DNA of 64,000 bases, from contig NW_024881330.1 of the NCBI RefSeq assembly GCF_018691265.1, forward strand, positions 14,383,386 to 14,447,385, written 5' to 3'. A program made the translations under genes and the position numbers. Positions 25,901 to 40,854 of the stretch are shown piece after piece. This DNA is from Tyto alba (Eukaryota > Chordata > Aves > Strigiformes > Tytonidae). Under the pieces are notes generated by a model. It had not been told where the DNA came from, did no database searches, and saw only the letters and a list, made by a program, of their open reading frames with translations. Positions within the stretch are counted from its first letter, which is position 1; each line of letters begins with the position of its first letter.

Positions 25901-28603
25901 AAATAAATATTTCGTGAGAGTTTCTAAAGTATCTGTCACCACAGTGTCTCTATAATTTATGAATTATAGCATAGCAATAAACGAAACTAAGATCATCTCA
26001 CAAATTGCCATTTAATGCCTTCTCATTTGGCAGCACCAGCACCATCAGACATAACAGACCTTTAATATTATCACCTAAGCATTCTTAACCAAGTTTAGTA
26101 GAAACATTGCAAAATGTTCATCCTGCCATCTAGTGTTTCTCAACAAAAAAAGAAGGCATGAGCATGTAATAATTCAATAGGATGAATTTATATGTCATTA
26201 TGAGTCAAATATCAGTGTATTTTAGCAGTTTTCTTAAAAGAAGACATTGGTATTAATGTCCATACAGTGAAAGACTTACTCCCACTGTCCCTTATGGAGA
26301 GAATGATGTCCACAGGATATTAAGATCTCTGACCACTACAGAAACTTCTAGAACAACCTTATTTACCAAATGATAAAGAAGATGGCAAAGTTAAGAGATC
26401 TTTCAATTTTTTTGCAGGTAAACACAAATCCGTGGGTCCAGGAATGAGGACCCTGAGGTAAGTTTGGTGTCAAGCTTCCACAAAACACTTACTTTAGAAA
26501 TTTTATTTAGTAGCTTCTATTTTGTATTTAATGCTAAGTGCACAAAACAGTCTGAGGAGCAGGGATGGGAACTAAGGTGTCTCTTTGACCACATGAATCT
26601 CATGCTGTTGGCAGCACTTCAGTCTAGCTTCAGCAAGACTGTGAATATCTAAGGTGCTCATTTGAATTCAGATGATATCTGCATATTTAAATTTCTTAAG
26701 GCTGAACAAAGAGTAGAAGACAAGTCTTCCTCCTATGGGGTGCATACACTATCTACTAATCAGTGTATTAGTGTCAGGCATAAGCCAGCATTTTAAAGCA
26801 GTAAGTCATTCATTTATATTCAAGCCCATGCTTTACACCTCAAAGGGCAGGAAATGCATTGGACTTACCAATGACAGTCTCATACAGACACCTAATTCAT
26901 AATCCAGGGGACGGACATAAAACCTCTCTTCTGTCTGTTGGTCAGTTTAGATATCTGCCCACCAACTGGGCCATCTACTGAGACTTCAGACAATTAACTT
27001 TCCCAGTTGTAGCATCAATATAGGTGTCTAGCTGACACTGGACAATTCTGCTCTGACAGCAGGACAGATACAGTTCAGGGAGATGTTTGCTATGCCAACA
27101 AACATTAGCAGAAAAAAAGATGAAAGCATGTTGGGCCACTCCTGCACAGATCTTAATGCTAAGCTTTCTTCAACCAGGAGTCATGCCTAGGACCCTGGAA
27201 CTTACCTCTCAAATTTACCAAGACTGTCAAGATATATAGTCTTTTTTATCCTCTCCATACTTCTGCTCAACTTCCAAATTTGGATGCAGATGTGCTTTCT
27301 TTATGTTGGACTCCTTTCCATTTTCTTTCCAACCTTTGTCTTCTTTTCTACTTTGAGTTCAGCCAAAATCCACCATAACCTACAGCGTTATCAACTGGGG
27401 AAATGTCATGTGGTGTAAATGTGTTGATGGCTCTGGTGACTCTATCACATTACAAATCAATTTGCTTCACTCGTGGAGCTGAACAATTATAGCACCAAGC
27501 ACAAAACCACTACTGTCAAATGCATCCTTGAGAGGAGCATAAATTTCCTATGCATTTTTAAACCGTTCTTATTCACAAAGTGATTTTTAAAAATGGTAAA
27601 TACTTTTTGCATCTTGCATGGCACTTTGGTAAGATGCCAGCCCTTTGTCACAGACTCAGTCTTCAGAATTTTGTGCCATTTTTCACTTACAGATGCATAC
27701 CTGATCACAAGCCAGCAGTGGTGGGGTTGTGACAAAGTATTCCACTGCAGTCAGTTCATTATTTCCTATTTTCCTTCAGTCTCTGTAAAGTACTTACCTA
27801 TCATCCCCCACTGTTATCTGTACACTGCCTACAAAGGCAAGGAACTGTCTGGTTAGGGATCATCTTGCTATATTGTACTTTTTTTTGTATATCTGTACAA
27901 TGCCTAATCCATTTGCTCTTGATCCTAGAATCAGATCCTTCTTATTTTCCCACCTTTTAGGCTGAGATCCAGTGTCAGAATCAAATGCATATAGAGCTTT
28001 TTCAGTTTCTTTGAGCAGGAGCGTGATCTGAACAAGAATTGTGACTTAGAGAGTTTTGTGCCTGGCATTTTCAGCTGGCTTCCTATCCAAATACCAGAGA
28101 CGCCTAGGGCTGCTGGGACTGCAGGATCAGGAAAGGCCACCATACATTTAGCCTAGTGTGGCTACAGTGCTAAGTATGACAGCCAAACAAGCTATTTAAG
28201 ATAGCTGCCAGAGGTCTACGCTAATACCCGGCTCCTCATCAAAGCAATTATCTTTGCTAGAACTGTGCCTTTGTTTTCCCATCACATTGCTGTAAAGGAA
28301 CATAAACCTTTTGAAATACCAACAATGAAAGTTTCTAATTCTTTCCTTGTACCTCCATGATAAATGGGAGATAGGGGGATTTTTAACAACAGACTTCCAG
28401 TGGATTGAAGTACCTAAATCCCTTAAACACTTTGGAAATTCGCTTTCTACCACGGACAATACAACAAGCTGACTGAAGTGTGCTTCAACCTGTTCCTATT
28501 CCTCTGCCAAATTTAAGCTGTGTGATATGCACAAAGTCCATCTGAGAAATACTTAGAAATATTATCATATGTTGGCATGATCCCTTGGTTAAAAACATAA
28601 ATG

Positions 28604-28709
28604 TATGTTGTACTATACTCTTTTGTAATTTTCATCTCCTTTATAGTACTATATAATACTTGTAATACTATATAAGTAATATGTTGTACTATACTCCTTT
28701 AGAATTTCT
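28604..28709. repeat. Direct repeat of about 30 bp, 76 bp apart
   Basis: 'tatgttgtactatactctttt' at 28604 recurs at 28680 as 'tatgttgtactatactccttt', with AT-rich 'actatata' repeats between them. This is consistent with a local tandem duplication. Confidence 0.75.
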
Positions 28710-31700
28710 CTGAATATTCTTCAAAGAAAATACACATCAGTATGTTTATTCATGTCACTTCTTTTCTTCCTACACCATTTTACACAGTTAAAAGCACCAC
28801 TGCTTTATGTAGCATCTCCAGTAGAATATATACAAATTTACTACTGGTCTTTCACCACAACACAGATGGTGAAACTTGGCCCTGTCAAAATTTTGTTCAC
28901 TATCCATATGATGTCTATAAAAGTTCTCTACAGACAGCTTTAACAGAATAAACTCAAGTTTCCCCAGATAAATCTGCCCTTTGTGCTTTCGCACAAAACA
29001 CTTGCAGTTTCGGTCTAGGTCTGCCAGATGAAAGGGTGGTACATATTCTGGCCCTCTATATGAGCCTGGTACGGCCAGACTGAAAAATCACATGGGAAAT
29101 GAGCATCTATATTCTTATGAAGAAATTGTGAAGCTGTGGGCAAAGCTTTTTTTTTTCTCTTGTTCTGTCAGTTCGTCTGGTGTTACCAAATGAAGCAAAA
29201 CTCTTCTGCAAAAAGAAGCTTGTATAACTTTCCAAATGAGGAAAAAAGATCTCAGTCAAAGCGCAGGATGAATTTGAAACATCTGCAACAATCCAAACAG
29301 GCCAGGCATAAACTGAAAAGAAAGCCATGGAATGATTTACACCACCACATTGTTGCTGCAGAGGACAAAGAAAGCATGTCCCAGCAGCTGGGCTGGTGAA
29401 GAAAGGAGGTCACAGCTCTCTGCTCATACTCTGGTGGGCTCCAGGAAGGGACTTTCCTAACAGTCCATGTCAAACAGGGGACCCCAGGCAGGCAGGTCAC
29501 AGAGCCTGTGATGAAAGCTTAGCAGCATGCTAAAGGCACAGTCTTTTATAAAAGCTCTGCCACAGCTGGGCAGTGAGTTAGCTGGCCTCTGAGTTTGTTA
29601 TCCTGCTGATAGCAGCCATTCTCAAGGCAGTGGTGGGTAACGTGTGGGAGGTCACTCATGCCCCCCCCACCCCAAGTAGCCTTCAGAGCTGTTTCTGGGG
29701 CATTGATGAAGCATCAGCTAATGTTCAAGCTGTGGTACTTCCCGCTGGTGGAAGGTCAGGTGGGGACTATTTTGGGGGTTTCAGAAAACCCTTTGCTAAC
29801 TACATTTGTCAGGTGTTTCTAGGGTGTAATTCCCCCAGAGCCATGCTTTTTAAAAGTGCCACGACTTTACAAGGAGTAATAAAGTTACAGGAGAACAGAA
29901 CTATGCTGCAATGGTATGCACAGAGGTATAGCACAGTGTGAGATGTGGGCAACGAACACGGGCTAAATATTTAGAAAGACAAGTATATTATTATGCCAAT
30001 ATAGTCAGTAGTATATGTGAATATAAATAAAAAGCTGCAGCCATTTGTCCTAAACAAGCTGATATTCCACCTACTTACTAGGTATCCAAGTGCAAAAGCT
30101 ACAGCAACTACAAGGACAAGATGAGAGTGATACCAAAAAATAACCTGGAAAAAGACTAATGGGATGTGGATTTTCTCCTTTCTTTTGTGAATATAGATGT
30201 GTTAGAACAGGAAAAGAAGTGAGAATGGAGACTTCATATAGGGAGACTTGCTATGCATGAGATGGGACTGGTGGTTTTGCATAGCAGAATTGCAAGGCAA
30301 AAATTTAATTTGGTGGGAAATGACAGGAAATTACTAAAACTCTTCAGTCTTTATGGGTAATTATGTTTCAGTTCTAAGTTCATGATTTGGAGAAGATTTT
30401 ACTTTTGGGGAATCTCTGCAGTTAATGCTCCCACTCTGATTAAAAAAATTACACTGAAAAGTAAATAAATAAGTGGAGTCTTGTTTAACTACATGCTGAA
30501 GTATCACAGGAGAATTTTCTTTGTGATTAATGGGTTTTGGCCTGCTGAATAATTCCATTCAACAACTTATCAGCACAGCTCGCTGTCACTTTTCTCAGCA
30601 TTGTTTTCAGATGCATGTGCAAACTAATTGCCATGTAGAACAACAGTTTATGGTGCAGAAACTGAGACTGTCTAACTCAATTCAAAAAGTTCTATCTAGT
30701 TTCTACATCTATTTTTTAAAAGAGAATTCTCACTGTCATGAAATCCCTTCAAGTTCCAGGGAAAATGTGTTTAGAGAACTATAAAGAACTTTTTAAGCCA
30801 CTTTTTCCACTAGGTAAAAAAAAAAAAAATAAAGCTGGAAGTTTAAAAAGTATCCAGTACCCACTATAAGGAAAACAGGAAATTAAATATTGGCCACAAG
30901 ATATTTTTCCAAGGTTTATTGATGTAAGGGTTTTAACAATGTGTTTAACTGTGTAGCGTATTCAGCAATTGTTACCATGAAGCTTCTGCTTTTCTGTAAG
31001 CATTTTCTGCCCTCACTTTAGAAGTCTCCACATCACAGGGGGTGTAAAAGTTCTTTTTAAAATTAAATTATGCTTATTAAAAAATTCAGAATTGCCAGGA
31101 GAGCCGCTGTGATGAAAACCCTCTTATATATTTTTCCAAGAAGATTTACAACCTACATTAGACCCAGCAGTCAGCCATAAAATCAAGTGAAATGTGCAGA
31201 CCTGACACACTTCCTCTGTGCAACAGAAATTAAAATATATATCCCATGGATGTTGTCATAGTAACATGTGGGAAACATTAAAAGAAGTCAACATGATGAA
31301 CAGGTATAATTTATATTTCTCTAAAATCTTACCCCACACATTGCTCATAAATCATCCAGCCTGAGTCTGTAGTACAGAGATGTTCAACTTTCCATCCTGT
31401 ACTCATACTGTTCCAACTAGCAAAATAAGAATAAGTGCTGGAAAAAATGACTCAGTGTCAAATGGGTCTTACAATCTGCTCAGTAATAGAGATATACAAA
31501 CCTAAAAAGAAAACCAAAAAAGGCTGATATCAGCTTTACAGTTTCTAAATGGATGTTCTGTATATTGACATCAATAGAATTTACTTGTATGTTTAAAATT
31601 AAACAAAAGGTTTGCAGAACTGAAACTTAAATCAGTGTTTTAAACATGTTTGGGGCAATACATTCCCATGCAGGCTCTTGGACTCCTATGTATGTGCTAC

Positions 31701-33243
31701 AGCCCATGCTGCACACTAATGGAAATCACTGTGAGTGCTTCTTGCCCCAGCATTACGGACTACTGATACCTACCATTTGGGATGACAACTTCCAGGGAAG
31801 CCTTTCGGAAAAGGTTGGTGATCCTAAGCATTTCTGGGTTTGCTGTCCTTTCTGAAGTGCCATAAGGCTGGATATTCACATATATATCCACAAGTGAGCT
31901 CCTGCAAGAGGGGAACTAAAAACCTGCAGCACTTGTAACCTTACTGAGCAAATCTTTACTAAATGGTTTAGTTAAAGCATTGGTTTCTTTAGAAAGCCTT
32001 GGTCGTAATTAGTTGTTTAAGACTTTAATTTTTCAGAAAAACCTTGTGGTTCACCCACCTGGAAAATGGAAATAAAAAATTAGTCAAAGCACCTGTAGCC
32101 TGGCCTTATAGGGAGTTTCATATGGTCCTCTTATTTCAACAACCATCAGTACATTGACAGAATCCGGCTGAAGTCTATAATGCCCCCCTCTGGAAATTAA
32201 AGCCCACTGCCTATTTTTATGCCTAAAATAATTCAGTTCAATTTAATTTTAATTTATTTTATAGTCTATATTGGCAGTAAAATAACTCTGTACAGTTGAT
32301 TTGCATAAAAAATACTTCCTAGACTATCAAATGAATAAAAGATTTTAAAATATCCAACCATTATTTCACAGGCTGTAGCAGTTCCTAAGAAGCAATCAAG
32401 CATTTGACATCTATACAGAATTATTTGCACAGCTTTTTGGAGGATACTTTGCATATTATTTGATGTGTAATGATAGTTATGACATTTTTTCAGTTTTTAA
32501 AAAGCTGTGGGGATAAAAAAAAGATAAAGGAAATAATACCACCAGAGATACAGGAAAGTAATATATAAGGTCTTCCTTAAACCAACTAAAGTCTGGTTGT
32601 TCAAAGCTGAGCATAAGAATCCAAATTTAACTCACCCTGTTTGAGTTAATGTCATTTTTACAGCAACAGAAAGGATGGAGTACATGAGGAAGGTGCCTGG
32701 GCTAACCTCCCTTGGAGCTAGTGGCACAGCTGTGGAGTATCTGCAACATGGAAATGTTGTGAAGTTGCTGACCAGGCACCCGACTGACCACAGGGGAGAG
32801 TGGGGACAGCCCAGGCAGGTATGAGGTCAGGAGAGGTCGGTAGTGGAGTCATACCAGTTTTAACCCAGTGGCATCTGCAGGATTTACATCAACATGTGAA
32901 GTGAGCTCATAGGTGATTTTGCAAGGAAAAAAGACACATCAGAATTTTCTTTCAAATGGGAGAGGAGAGGCTGATCCTACATTTGTCCAAAAGCAACACG
33001 GGTTATGCTGCTGCTCACTTGTGTTGTCAGTAGCATTCAGCTTGTATCATATCCTGAATGCACAGACACCCCAAAAATCACCCCAGGATTACCTGAGAGT
33101 TCACCTACTCCGTGTGGGAATTTTAACACTGACCTCAGCAGGGCTAGGAAGTGCCTTGGGCAGAAATCCACACTGATCAGATCAGGACCTATTTCATCTA
33201 ATGTTCTTTCTATCATAGTGGCCATTAGCAGATGTTAAGAAGT

Positions 33244-33275
33244 GTTTAAGAGTATAAGAGTTTAGGAGTATAAAA
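33244..33275. repeat. Two-copy tandem repeat, 16 bp
   Basis: gtttaagagtataaga is followed directly by gtttaggagtataaaa. Confidence 0.75.
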
Positions 33276-34129
33276 GGTTAAAGATGCTCCCTTCATTCCA
33301 GTAACCAATTTTCTGAGCAAAACCTTAATCTTCTTTAAGAAGTTTTAGTTTAAGATTGTAATATTTTAATGTGACCAAGTATCTTTAGATTACCTGAAAG
33401 TCCAGTTTTTCATACAATACAAAGACTGCAAGCAGAAGTCAAGGAATATTATAGAAAAAATCCCAAACAAGACATCTCAGGCTTTTAAACATGAGTTTAA
33501 TATAATTTCAGTCTTTCCAAAAAAAGCATATACTAAAATAATCTGTAAAATAAGTTTGTCATAAAATTACCACGCTTCTCAGCAGAGACACCTATACTTC
33601 TATTCACTGTATGCTTTTGAAGTTTAAAATATAAATTGTTTCTACTGGATCAGCATTTAAAACAAGAACAAAAAAAAATTCAAAGTAACTACAAGTCCTG
33701 ATGAATTTCAGTAGCATCTTTTAATATAGGAGTATAATTTTTTGGATGGTCTTTCATAAAGGATTTTTTTGTTTTGGAAGCACACTGTTCTGCTAGTTTG
33801 TTTACTGATTTGTTTATGCTAATGCCTCTGAAGAGCAAGGCATTTCACAATGTTTTATACAGAAGTGCAAGTCTTCCACGTGCTTCTTTTCCTATGTTCT
33901 CTGAAAGAATCATCTTTTCCTGAAAATCCATATTGAAATTAAATTATTTCATATGATTTCTCCTATAATTCCTATAATTATGTTGGAAGTATTTGACCAC
34001 AGCACTCTTCTACCTATTAAAATCCTAGAAGATCACATCACATATGTGAACCATACCATTGAGCCATATTGGTTTATATAATCTAAACTGCTTTGCTCTA
34101 TCCTGAATGCTTGTGTCTATTTTCAACAG

Positions 34130-34308
34130 GTTTACATTACTCCATTGTTTTTCCTTCAAAAAGCAACAGAGTTCTGAAATCCTGATTTTCATTCAGCTGG
34201 ATATATTAGAAAAAACAATGAAATTTGAAGCATTTAATCACTGGGATCTTGCCCCTTGTTGCAAAGCAACCACAGAGTTTGGAGAATATCCAGCCTTAAA
34301 ATTAATGA
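34130..34308 (+). other. Exon-like segment, 179 nt, hypothetical plus-strand gene
   Basis: A good acceptor (tgtgtctattttcaacag) and a consensus donor (AATGA then GTGAGT) bound 59 codons open in one frame only. The translation includes SEILIFIQLDILEKTMKFEA and is rather cysteine- and phenylalanine-rich, which weakens the coding case. It is the longest exon-like segment on the plus strand with good sites at both ends. Confidence 0.25.
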
Positions 34309-37279
34309 GTGAGTGTCATACACAGAGAAAAAACTCTAACCACAATTTCTCTAGACCTTAAAGTCTGCATTTTTATTGTTTTTGGCATCTGGAACCATAT
34401 TTCTAATAGATTAACTTCCCTTGAGATAGGTAGTGAAAGAAAGGTGCGTAGTCCTAAACTTGAACCTTTTGTGGTTTCTTTGCTTTCTTTTCTTAGATTT
34501 AAATAGCATTAATTACATTGTAACCAGGAAAGTCAATTGTCTTACAGTCTGACAGCATTTGATTTTGTTCCCAAGATGTGAGTCCTTGTGCTAAGAAGAA
34601 ATTACATTCAGCTGGGACTTGTTCCAACACTGACAACAGCCTTGGGATTAATGCTGGAACGGCTTTTGGCTCTCACTTCCCTTGAACGTGGCTTGTGTGA
34701 GCTCAGAGAACCTGTTGAACACAAAACAACCAGTATCTTAAGCAGCCACTGAAATGAATCAGATGCAAATAAAGAAATCAGAGTAGTATACAATAATTAA
34801 TCTGGTGAGGTCTTTACCTTCTCTGCCTGATGGATGGTCATGCTGAGGTGGTGATAACTGCTGGTAACCACCATGCTTAGTTCTCCCTGTCATTTTATAC
34901 TGCAACGTGACTATGAAAACATCAAGGAGACCTTTGTGACCAACATCTTACCCATGAGAAATGGACTGCAACCGCTGACCTAACACATAGGGAGCTAAGT
35001 GGACCTCTGCTCATTATTGTTCACCAAATCTGGCACTGGATGGATGAAGGTTTTTCTTTTTCTACAGCTAAGAGAGCCATGCAAAGCACAAGGCCAGGAG
35101 TTAATAGGACACTTTCCCCAGGCATCTGCCACTAAGGGGCTGCAGTAGACAGCAGAAAGTGGGATCTGGGAGACCTGCAGCACTAAAGTCTCCATATGAA
35201 CTAACAACCCAAGGCTCATCTTGTACTCAGTGGTGAGAAAGGGACAATTTTAGGGCATCATTCATTGATTCAGATACCAATTTAGGATGAGATGAATGAC
35301 ACTAAAAAAAAATATTACTATTTACTACTACTGCTTACTACAAAATGCTATTTAATACTGTTCATAATAAAAAATCAGACAGTGATCCCAGCGCTATGAT
35401 TACATTCATTTACTCACATATCTCTCTGTTGGGTTTGAGGAATTTCATCCAGACTTCCCAGCAGGTGTTGTGAGTGAGTTTTAGAAAACACATCTGGAAG
35501 ACAAGATTTTCCAGACCTGTTTTTCACCAGCAGGGAAATTATATAAATGACAGGCAGGGGTTTAGAGTGACTAGGGAGAGTTAGAGGGTCTTCTTGTAAC
35601 AGAGAAGAAATATAGAATGAAAGCCTTCAAGAAAGCTAAATAAATTCAAGGAGCTGGCAGTTAACATCCTGTAGAAATATATGTAAAGGAAATGGATTGA
35701 GTAAACTGGCAATTCCATTTAAAAATACAAATAAAGAAAATTAGAAGCATTGGAATAAAGTACCCTGAAGCAAAGAAAAAAGAAGAAAAAAAACCAGAGG
35801 AAACAAAAGAGGTACCCAGCTGAATCAGAGGTCTTCAATAACTTGGAATAATATAAAGAGGAACCAGACAGCAAAACATAACTAAGGACAAGAATTAAAG
35901 CAGAGCAGAAGAATACAACGACATAAAAATCAACAGAAATGTAATTAGCAAGTAATATAAGAATTAACAAGAAAATGTTTAATATATCTATTAGATAGTC
36001 AGAGAAAGGTCTTGGAAATGGTCTTGCCGGTCTCAGTAAAAAGGGACATCCAGGAACAGAAGATGTCAAGGAACACTTAATATCTGTATGTCTTGGCTAG
36101 AACAGCTAGCTGTCACCAGACAGCAAATCCATAATCAATCACTGCAACCAATATGGTGGCAAATTAAGAGCAAACCAGAGATTACTCAAATAACCAAGGA
36201 TTACTTAGATAAATTATGTCCACCTAAATTACAAGTGATTAGGAAGGAGCATAATTCTGCTTCACCTGTGCTCTGAGCTGGCCCATCACATGGCACATGC
36301 AGCATCAGAAGCTCTGTGGGTTGATTAGCTTGGTGTGAGCCCAAAACCAGAGACCTAAACTGGAAAAACATACCAGTCCTCCAGCTTCTTCTTATAAAAT
36401 ATCCAAGAGGGAAAGTGTAAATACATTTCTTGTGGTTAGTTTTACCTTGGTTCAAAAATTCAGACAATTAGTGCTTAAAAACCTCAGAAAAAGACAGCAC
36501 AGATAGATGGTAATTTCCTTATTTTGTTCAACATTGTGAAACTGCCACTAAGCTTCAGTACCTGTTTAGATAACCTTGCCTTAGAAAGATCTGCTGTGCT
36601 GAAAGCCTTCCCCCAGCCACCCTGAGACTGCCCTGGCCAAATATAAGCTTTCAGCAAGCATAAGTATGACACAGGTGACAGACAGAGTTCTAGAAAAGCT
36701 AAGAATGGGGATATTTATCGAATATGGATATTTACTGTATTGGTAATCAACAGTACTTTTCAGGTAGCTTCATCTTATGCCAAATGTAGTGAAAAGCTAT
36801 TCTTAAAAACTTTTGCTTCACTTGCTAGGTGCATTTCATTTAATAGCCTTTTATTTTAACGACATTTGAGATAATTTGTGTGACTCAGAAACATCTGAAA
36901 GCGCTCTTTTCCTAGCAGAGCAATTGAAAACAGCAAACTTTTTCCTCTGCCAGATAGAATTGCCCAGTCTATCAAGTCCTACTTCTCACATTAGTAGGTA
37001 TGAAGGGCAAGTACTAAGCTGAAGAAATAATTTAGGAAAAGTGATGAACTAAAATTTGATCTCTTTTTTGTTTGCTAAAGATGTAATAATTAATTTATTC
37101 TAGAAATGTATGCTCTGACTATTCCCTCAAAAAAAAAAAAAAAAAAGTATGTAATTATCAAATAAGATTAATTAACTTAAAATTTGTAAAGGCAAGTCCT
37201 AAACCAAGAAAGTGCCACACTTCAGATTGCCCTTGTCATATTAAATTGGCCTCCCTGTGATGACATATCATGGTACAAT

Positions 37280-37319
37280 CTTTAATTATATGACTGCCGA
37301 CTTTAATTATATGACTGCC
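37280..37319. repeat. Tandem duplication of a 21-bp unit
   Basis: The unit ctttaattatatgactgccga occurs at 37280-37300 and again from 37301, lacking only the last two bases. The copies are identical, so the duplication is recent. Confidence 0.9.
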
Positions 37320-40300
37320 TAGCTGCAGGATTGCTGCTTCATGCAATGCCCCGTGTGGATTATATTAGTAGTTCGATATGTTGTAGACATAATTGGAAAG
37401 ATCTAGTCAACAAGGCAAATGAAATCTGTAATCCACACAGATTCCTTCACTGGAATCAGAAATAATCCATAATGAAAGCACAAGACTGATATCCTTAAAG
37501 TTTCAATGAATATATAATTTAGAATTTCGGAAATGTGATATCTACAAAATTTTGAGGCATGTACTTTTTTGAAAACATGAAGCAAATATTTCACCTTGAA
37601 GTAAGATCATGAAAGAATGTGTAACCACAAAACATTTTCCAAGTACTAAAGTTCCATTAAGGTTAAAAGAATAACAAATCACGCCCAGAATCCTTATGAG
37701 AAGAAAAAATATGACATTCAGAAATTTTTGAAATATTATATAAAATAAAGCCAATTAGTATAGAATATTAAAAAAACAATGGAATCACTATCATTCTTTA
37801 ATATCTGAGGTGTTAGGGCATACTGGAATTTTATACATGGGAAGGAGAAAAATCTGACCATATTTGACTTCTAATTCCCCTTTTCTGATAGGGATAAAGG
37901 TTTATACTAGTACTTATAATACTAAAGGTTCATACCAGCACTTTTGAAGCACCCAAAATTACTCAAAAATAATGCAAGCATCTTCATTTTTACAATTTGG
38001 ACGGGAAATTAAGAATTCAGAACTTCTGACCATGAACTCAAGAATTCAGAACAGCATTTTACAGTCTTCCCTGGTTTTCAAGGAATGCTGCATTTTCTTC
38101 ATGGGATGTTTTCCTGAGAGTAGAGTGGGAATTAACATATATGTTGAAATGAATGCCTCCCCTACCCATCCTGTGGTAACAGGTCCCAGTAACCTGTGAG
38201 TAACAGAAATCCAAAATATCTCCCATGTTCTGATCAAGGAACCAGGATGCTGAAGCTGAAAGTAGCTGCACAAGCTCCTCTGGTCCATTCCTGGAAAGAA
38301 AATCAATTTTTTGATCTTTAAAACTTCACAGCCTACCACACCAGCCTTCAAATCACAAGATAACAGCCCAGGAGCCTGGGAGTGTTATACCTAGCCCAGG
38401 GAACGTGGTGGGCAGTCAATTTGGAAATCTCTGGAGCTTGCGTATTCAACCAACACTCCTCTCTTGGCAGTGGTGAAAGAAACAGCAATGCTATTTTGTT
38501 TCATACCACAGGGCCTCTGTGAGCAATTTTTGTTTTCAAAGTTCCAGTTCATTAGATATTTCTGAGCAACAATAATTGTCTGCCAACTTGAAATTCTGTA
38601 TTTCAGCCAACTCTGAATAAACCTGAATTGATGTAAAACCTAAGGACTAAGGACATGTAAGTGACAAAATATATACAGACTGGCAATTCTGAAGGCAATG
38701 GACAGTGTGTATGGTGAGAATCATGTCTATTAATTTTCTTAAAGTAGTGGATGGCTGTTAGCAATAAATTCGGGTCTCCAAAGTGCACTGAAATTATTTA
38801 GAGACCTTTCTTTGCACTCTTCTGTCACTTTTAACATCCATTGGCAATAGTAAGTGTCTAAATGGATGCAGAAACCAAATCATGTGCCAGAGTTCATATA
38901 TAGCACAAGCAGCAAGCAATTTAGATTGCCAGTTTGGTTATTACTAACAGTGTAAATTTTCTGTGAATGAGGCAAAGTAAAAATGCTCTCACTGACTTCT
39001 CCATTTCATTCCCTTCCCTACATTTATTTTGGAGGTGGATCCTGTTGTGTTTATAGCTGAAGGTTATGGATAATTACATACTGACAGTGTTCACTTTAAT
39101 TATTTAGGCACAAACCCTTCTAACACTTATGCATAAGCATAAGTTTATTCATTTTGCAAGTTCAGTGGGACAACCCATTGTACATGAAAGCAAGAATATG
39201 AATAAATCTTCATAAGATCAGTGCCTTAATTTGTACAAGAAGAATTAGATGTTAATCTGTTGCTGATTTAGTAATGTTAAGCTCTTCCCAAAATACCAGA
39301 TGTGGGGAAGAATTCCCAAAGAAAAAAGTAGACATGACATCACCTAATTGTCATTGTAGAAATAACAGCATGCATGTAGCATAATCCAACATGTGGCAGA
39401 TATGAACAATTTGATTTAATTTTTTTGCACAACCAAAGTAAAATTAATGTAAACTGTAGCTATATAGCCAGCTCATCAGCAAGTGCATCTAGTCCCTTCT
39501 TAAACAATGGCACAGATCAAAATTTCTTCTCTTAAAAGTGAGTTTCAATTGTCCAGATAAAAACAGTTAATTTCAAACCAGGATGCTCATCTTTCCCAGA
39601 GCAGATCATGCAAGTATTAGCTGATCATTAACCTGACTGCCCCTTGGGAGCACTGCCTCAGCCTCCCAACTAGGAACAAAGGAAAATGCTCCTGTTTGGA
39701 AGAAGCCATGGTGTCACCATGAACCCCCTCTACTACTGACCTCAAGCTGTTCTTTATACTTTGCCCCACCATGTAGTCATTGGACTCATCCACTTTTCCT
39801 GAAGAGCAAGCTGAGACCAGAACAGGTACTGCCCAGCCCTGGATGTCTAAGAGAGTTAGCCGCCCTGCAACTAGACCTGTCTGAACAATTAGCATTGGAA
39901 AATGTTTCATCTATTGCTAAATCTTAACTGGAACTAAAAGAATTTTCTTTGGTATTAGTCTTATCCTAAGATTTCAGAGTAGCCTGAGAAGGTTTCATCC
40001 AATTTGTGCTGAACCAATGGAAAAGTTGCTACTGAATTCGTGAATGCAGGACCTGGCCCAAGTAATCCCTGTGCTGTAAATTACCAAGCAGTCATGCAGT
40101 TATTACCCTGTATTTCTCTTCAAATGCGCTTTTTTCCCTATTTTAATTAATGATTTGGCCAACGTCTTTGGTGTGCTTTACTTACAAATGTTATAGCTGT
40201 AGAGATTTCATTGTTATTGGTATGCCTAAAAAATCCTGAGGACCATATCATGGATTTCATCTCCACATAACACCTGCAACTAGACTGGCTCCAGCCCTGA

Positions 40301-40854
40301 GCTGTCTTGGAAAATGTGCAACAAATTTGTGTGCTCCTGGATCCAAGTTGACCGCACATAGAAAAAAAGTGTTTGTGTGTTTCTGCATCTGTGGCATGGT
40401 TAATCCATAACCTAGGTGAGATTCCAGGCATCACTGTTGACATGATTATTTTCAAAATCCATTACTTTATGACTTGACTATACATCCAAAAAGGTGAATA
40501 CTGACTGATTTTTCACAGTACTATTCAGCTCGATTTTATTTTTTTTTTAATTTTGCATAATTTGACAAGATTTGATTGTATTTTAGAAGTGAGAAATAAA
40601 AAAGAATGTATTGCAATGTTAAGGAAAACATCTACTGAAGCCTTACAAGCATCCAAAGTTGATTGTAGCTCTTTTAAGTTTAAAATAAGATGCAGCAATT
40701 AAAGATTTAAATGACTAATTAAGGCACCAGGGTTTTAATAGCAGTCAGAATGAATTCCTGTGATCAATGTGAAAGGGATTTAAAGCATCTTTTTAAAAGA
40801 TGGCTATATTAATACATGAAATTTTAACCTCATTATCATACCAATTTTTTTATT

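Larger units (their letters stand above)
20733..40850. other. Long AT-rich stretch, mostly without recognised features
   Basis: It contains the exon-like segments at 22793 and 34130, small exon-like segments at 20901-20973, 24397-24446 and 26418-26457 (the last with ttttttgcag and GTAAGT), and tandem repeats near 21.5, 28.6, 33.2 and 37.3 kb. No transposon was recognised after the CR1 fragment at 20.6 kb. Confidence 0.5.
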
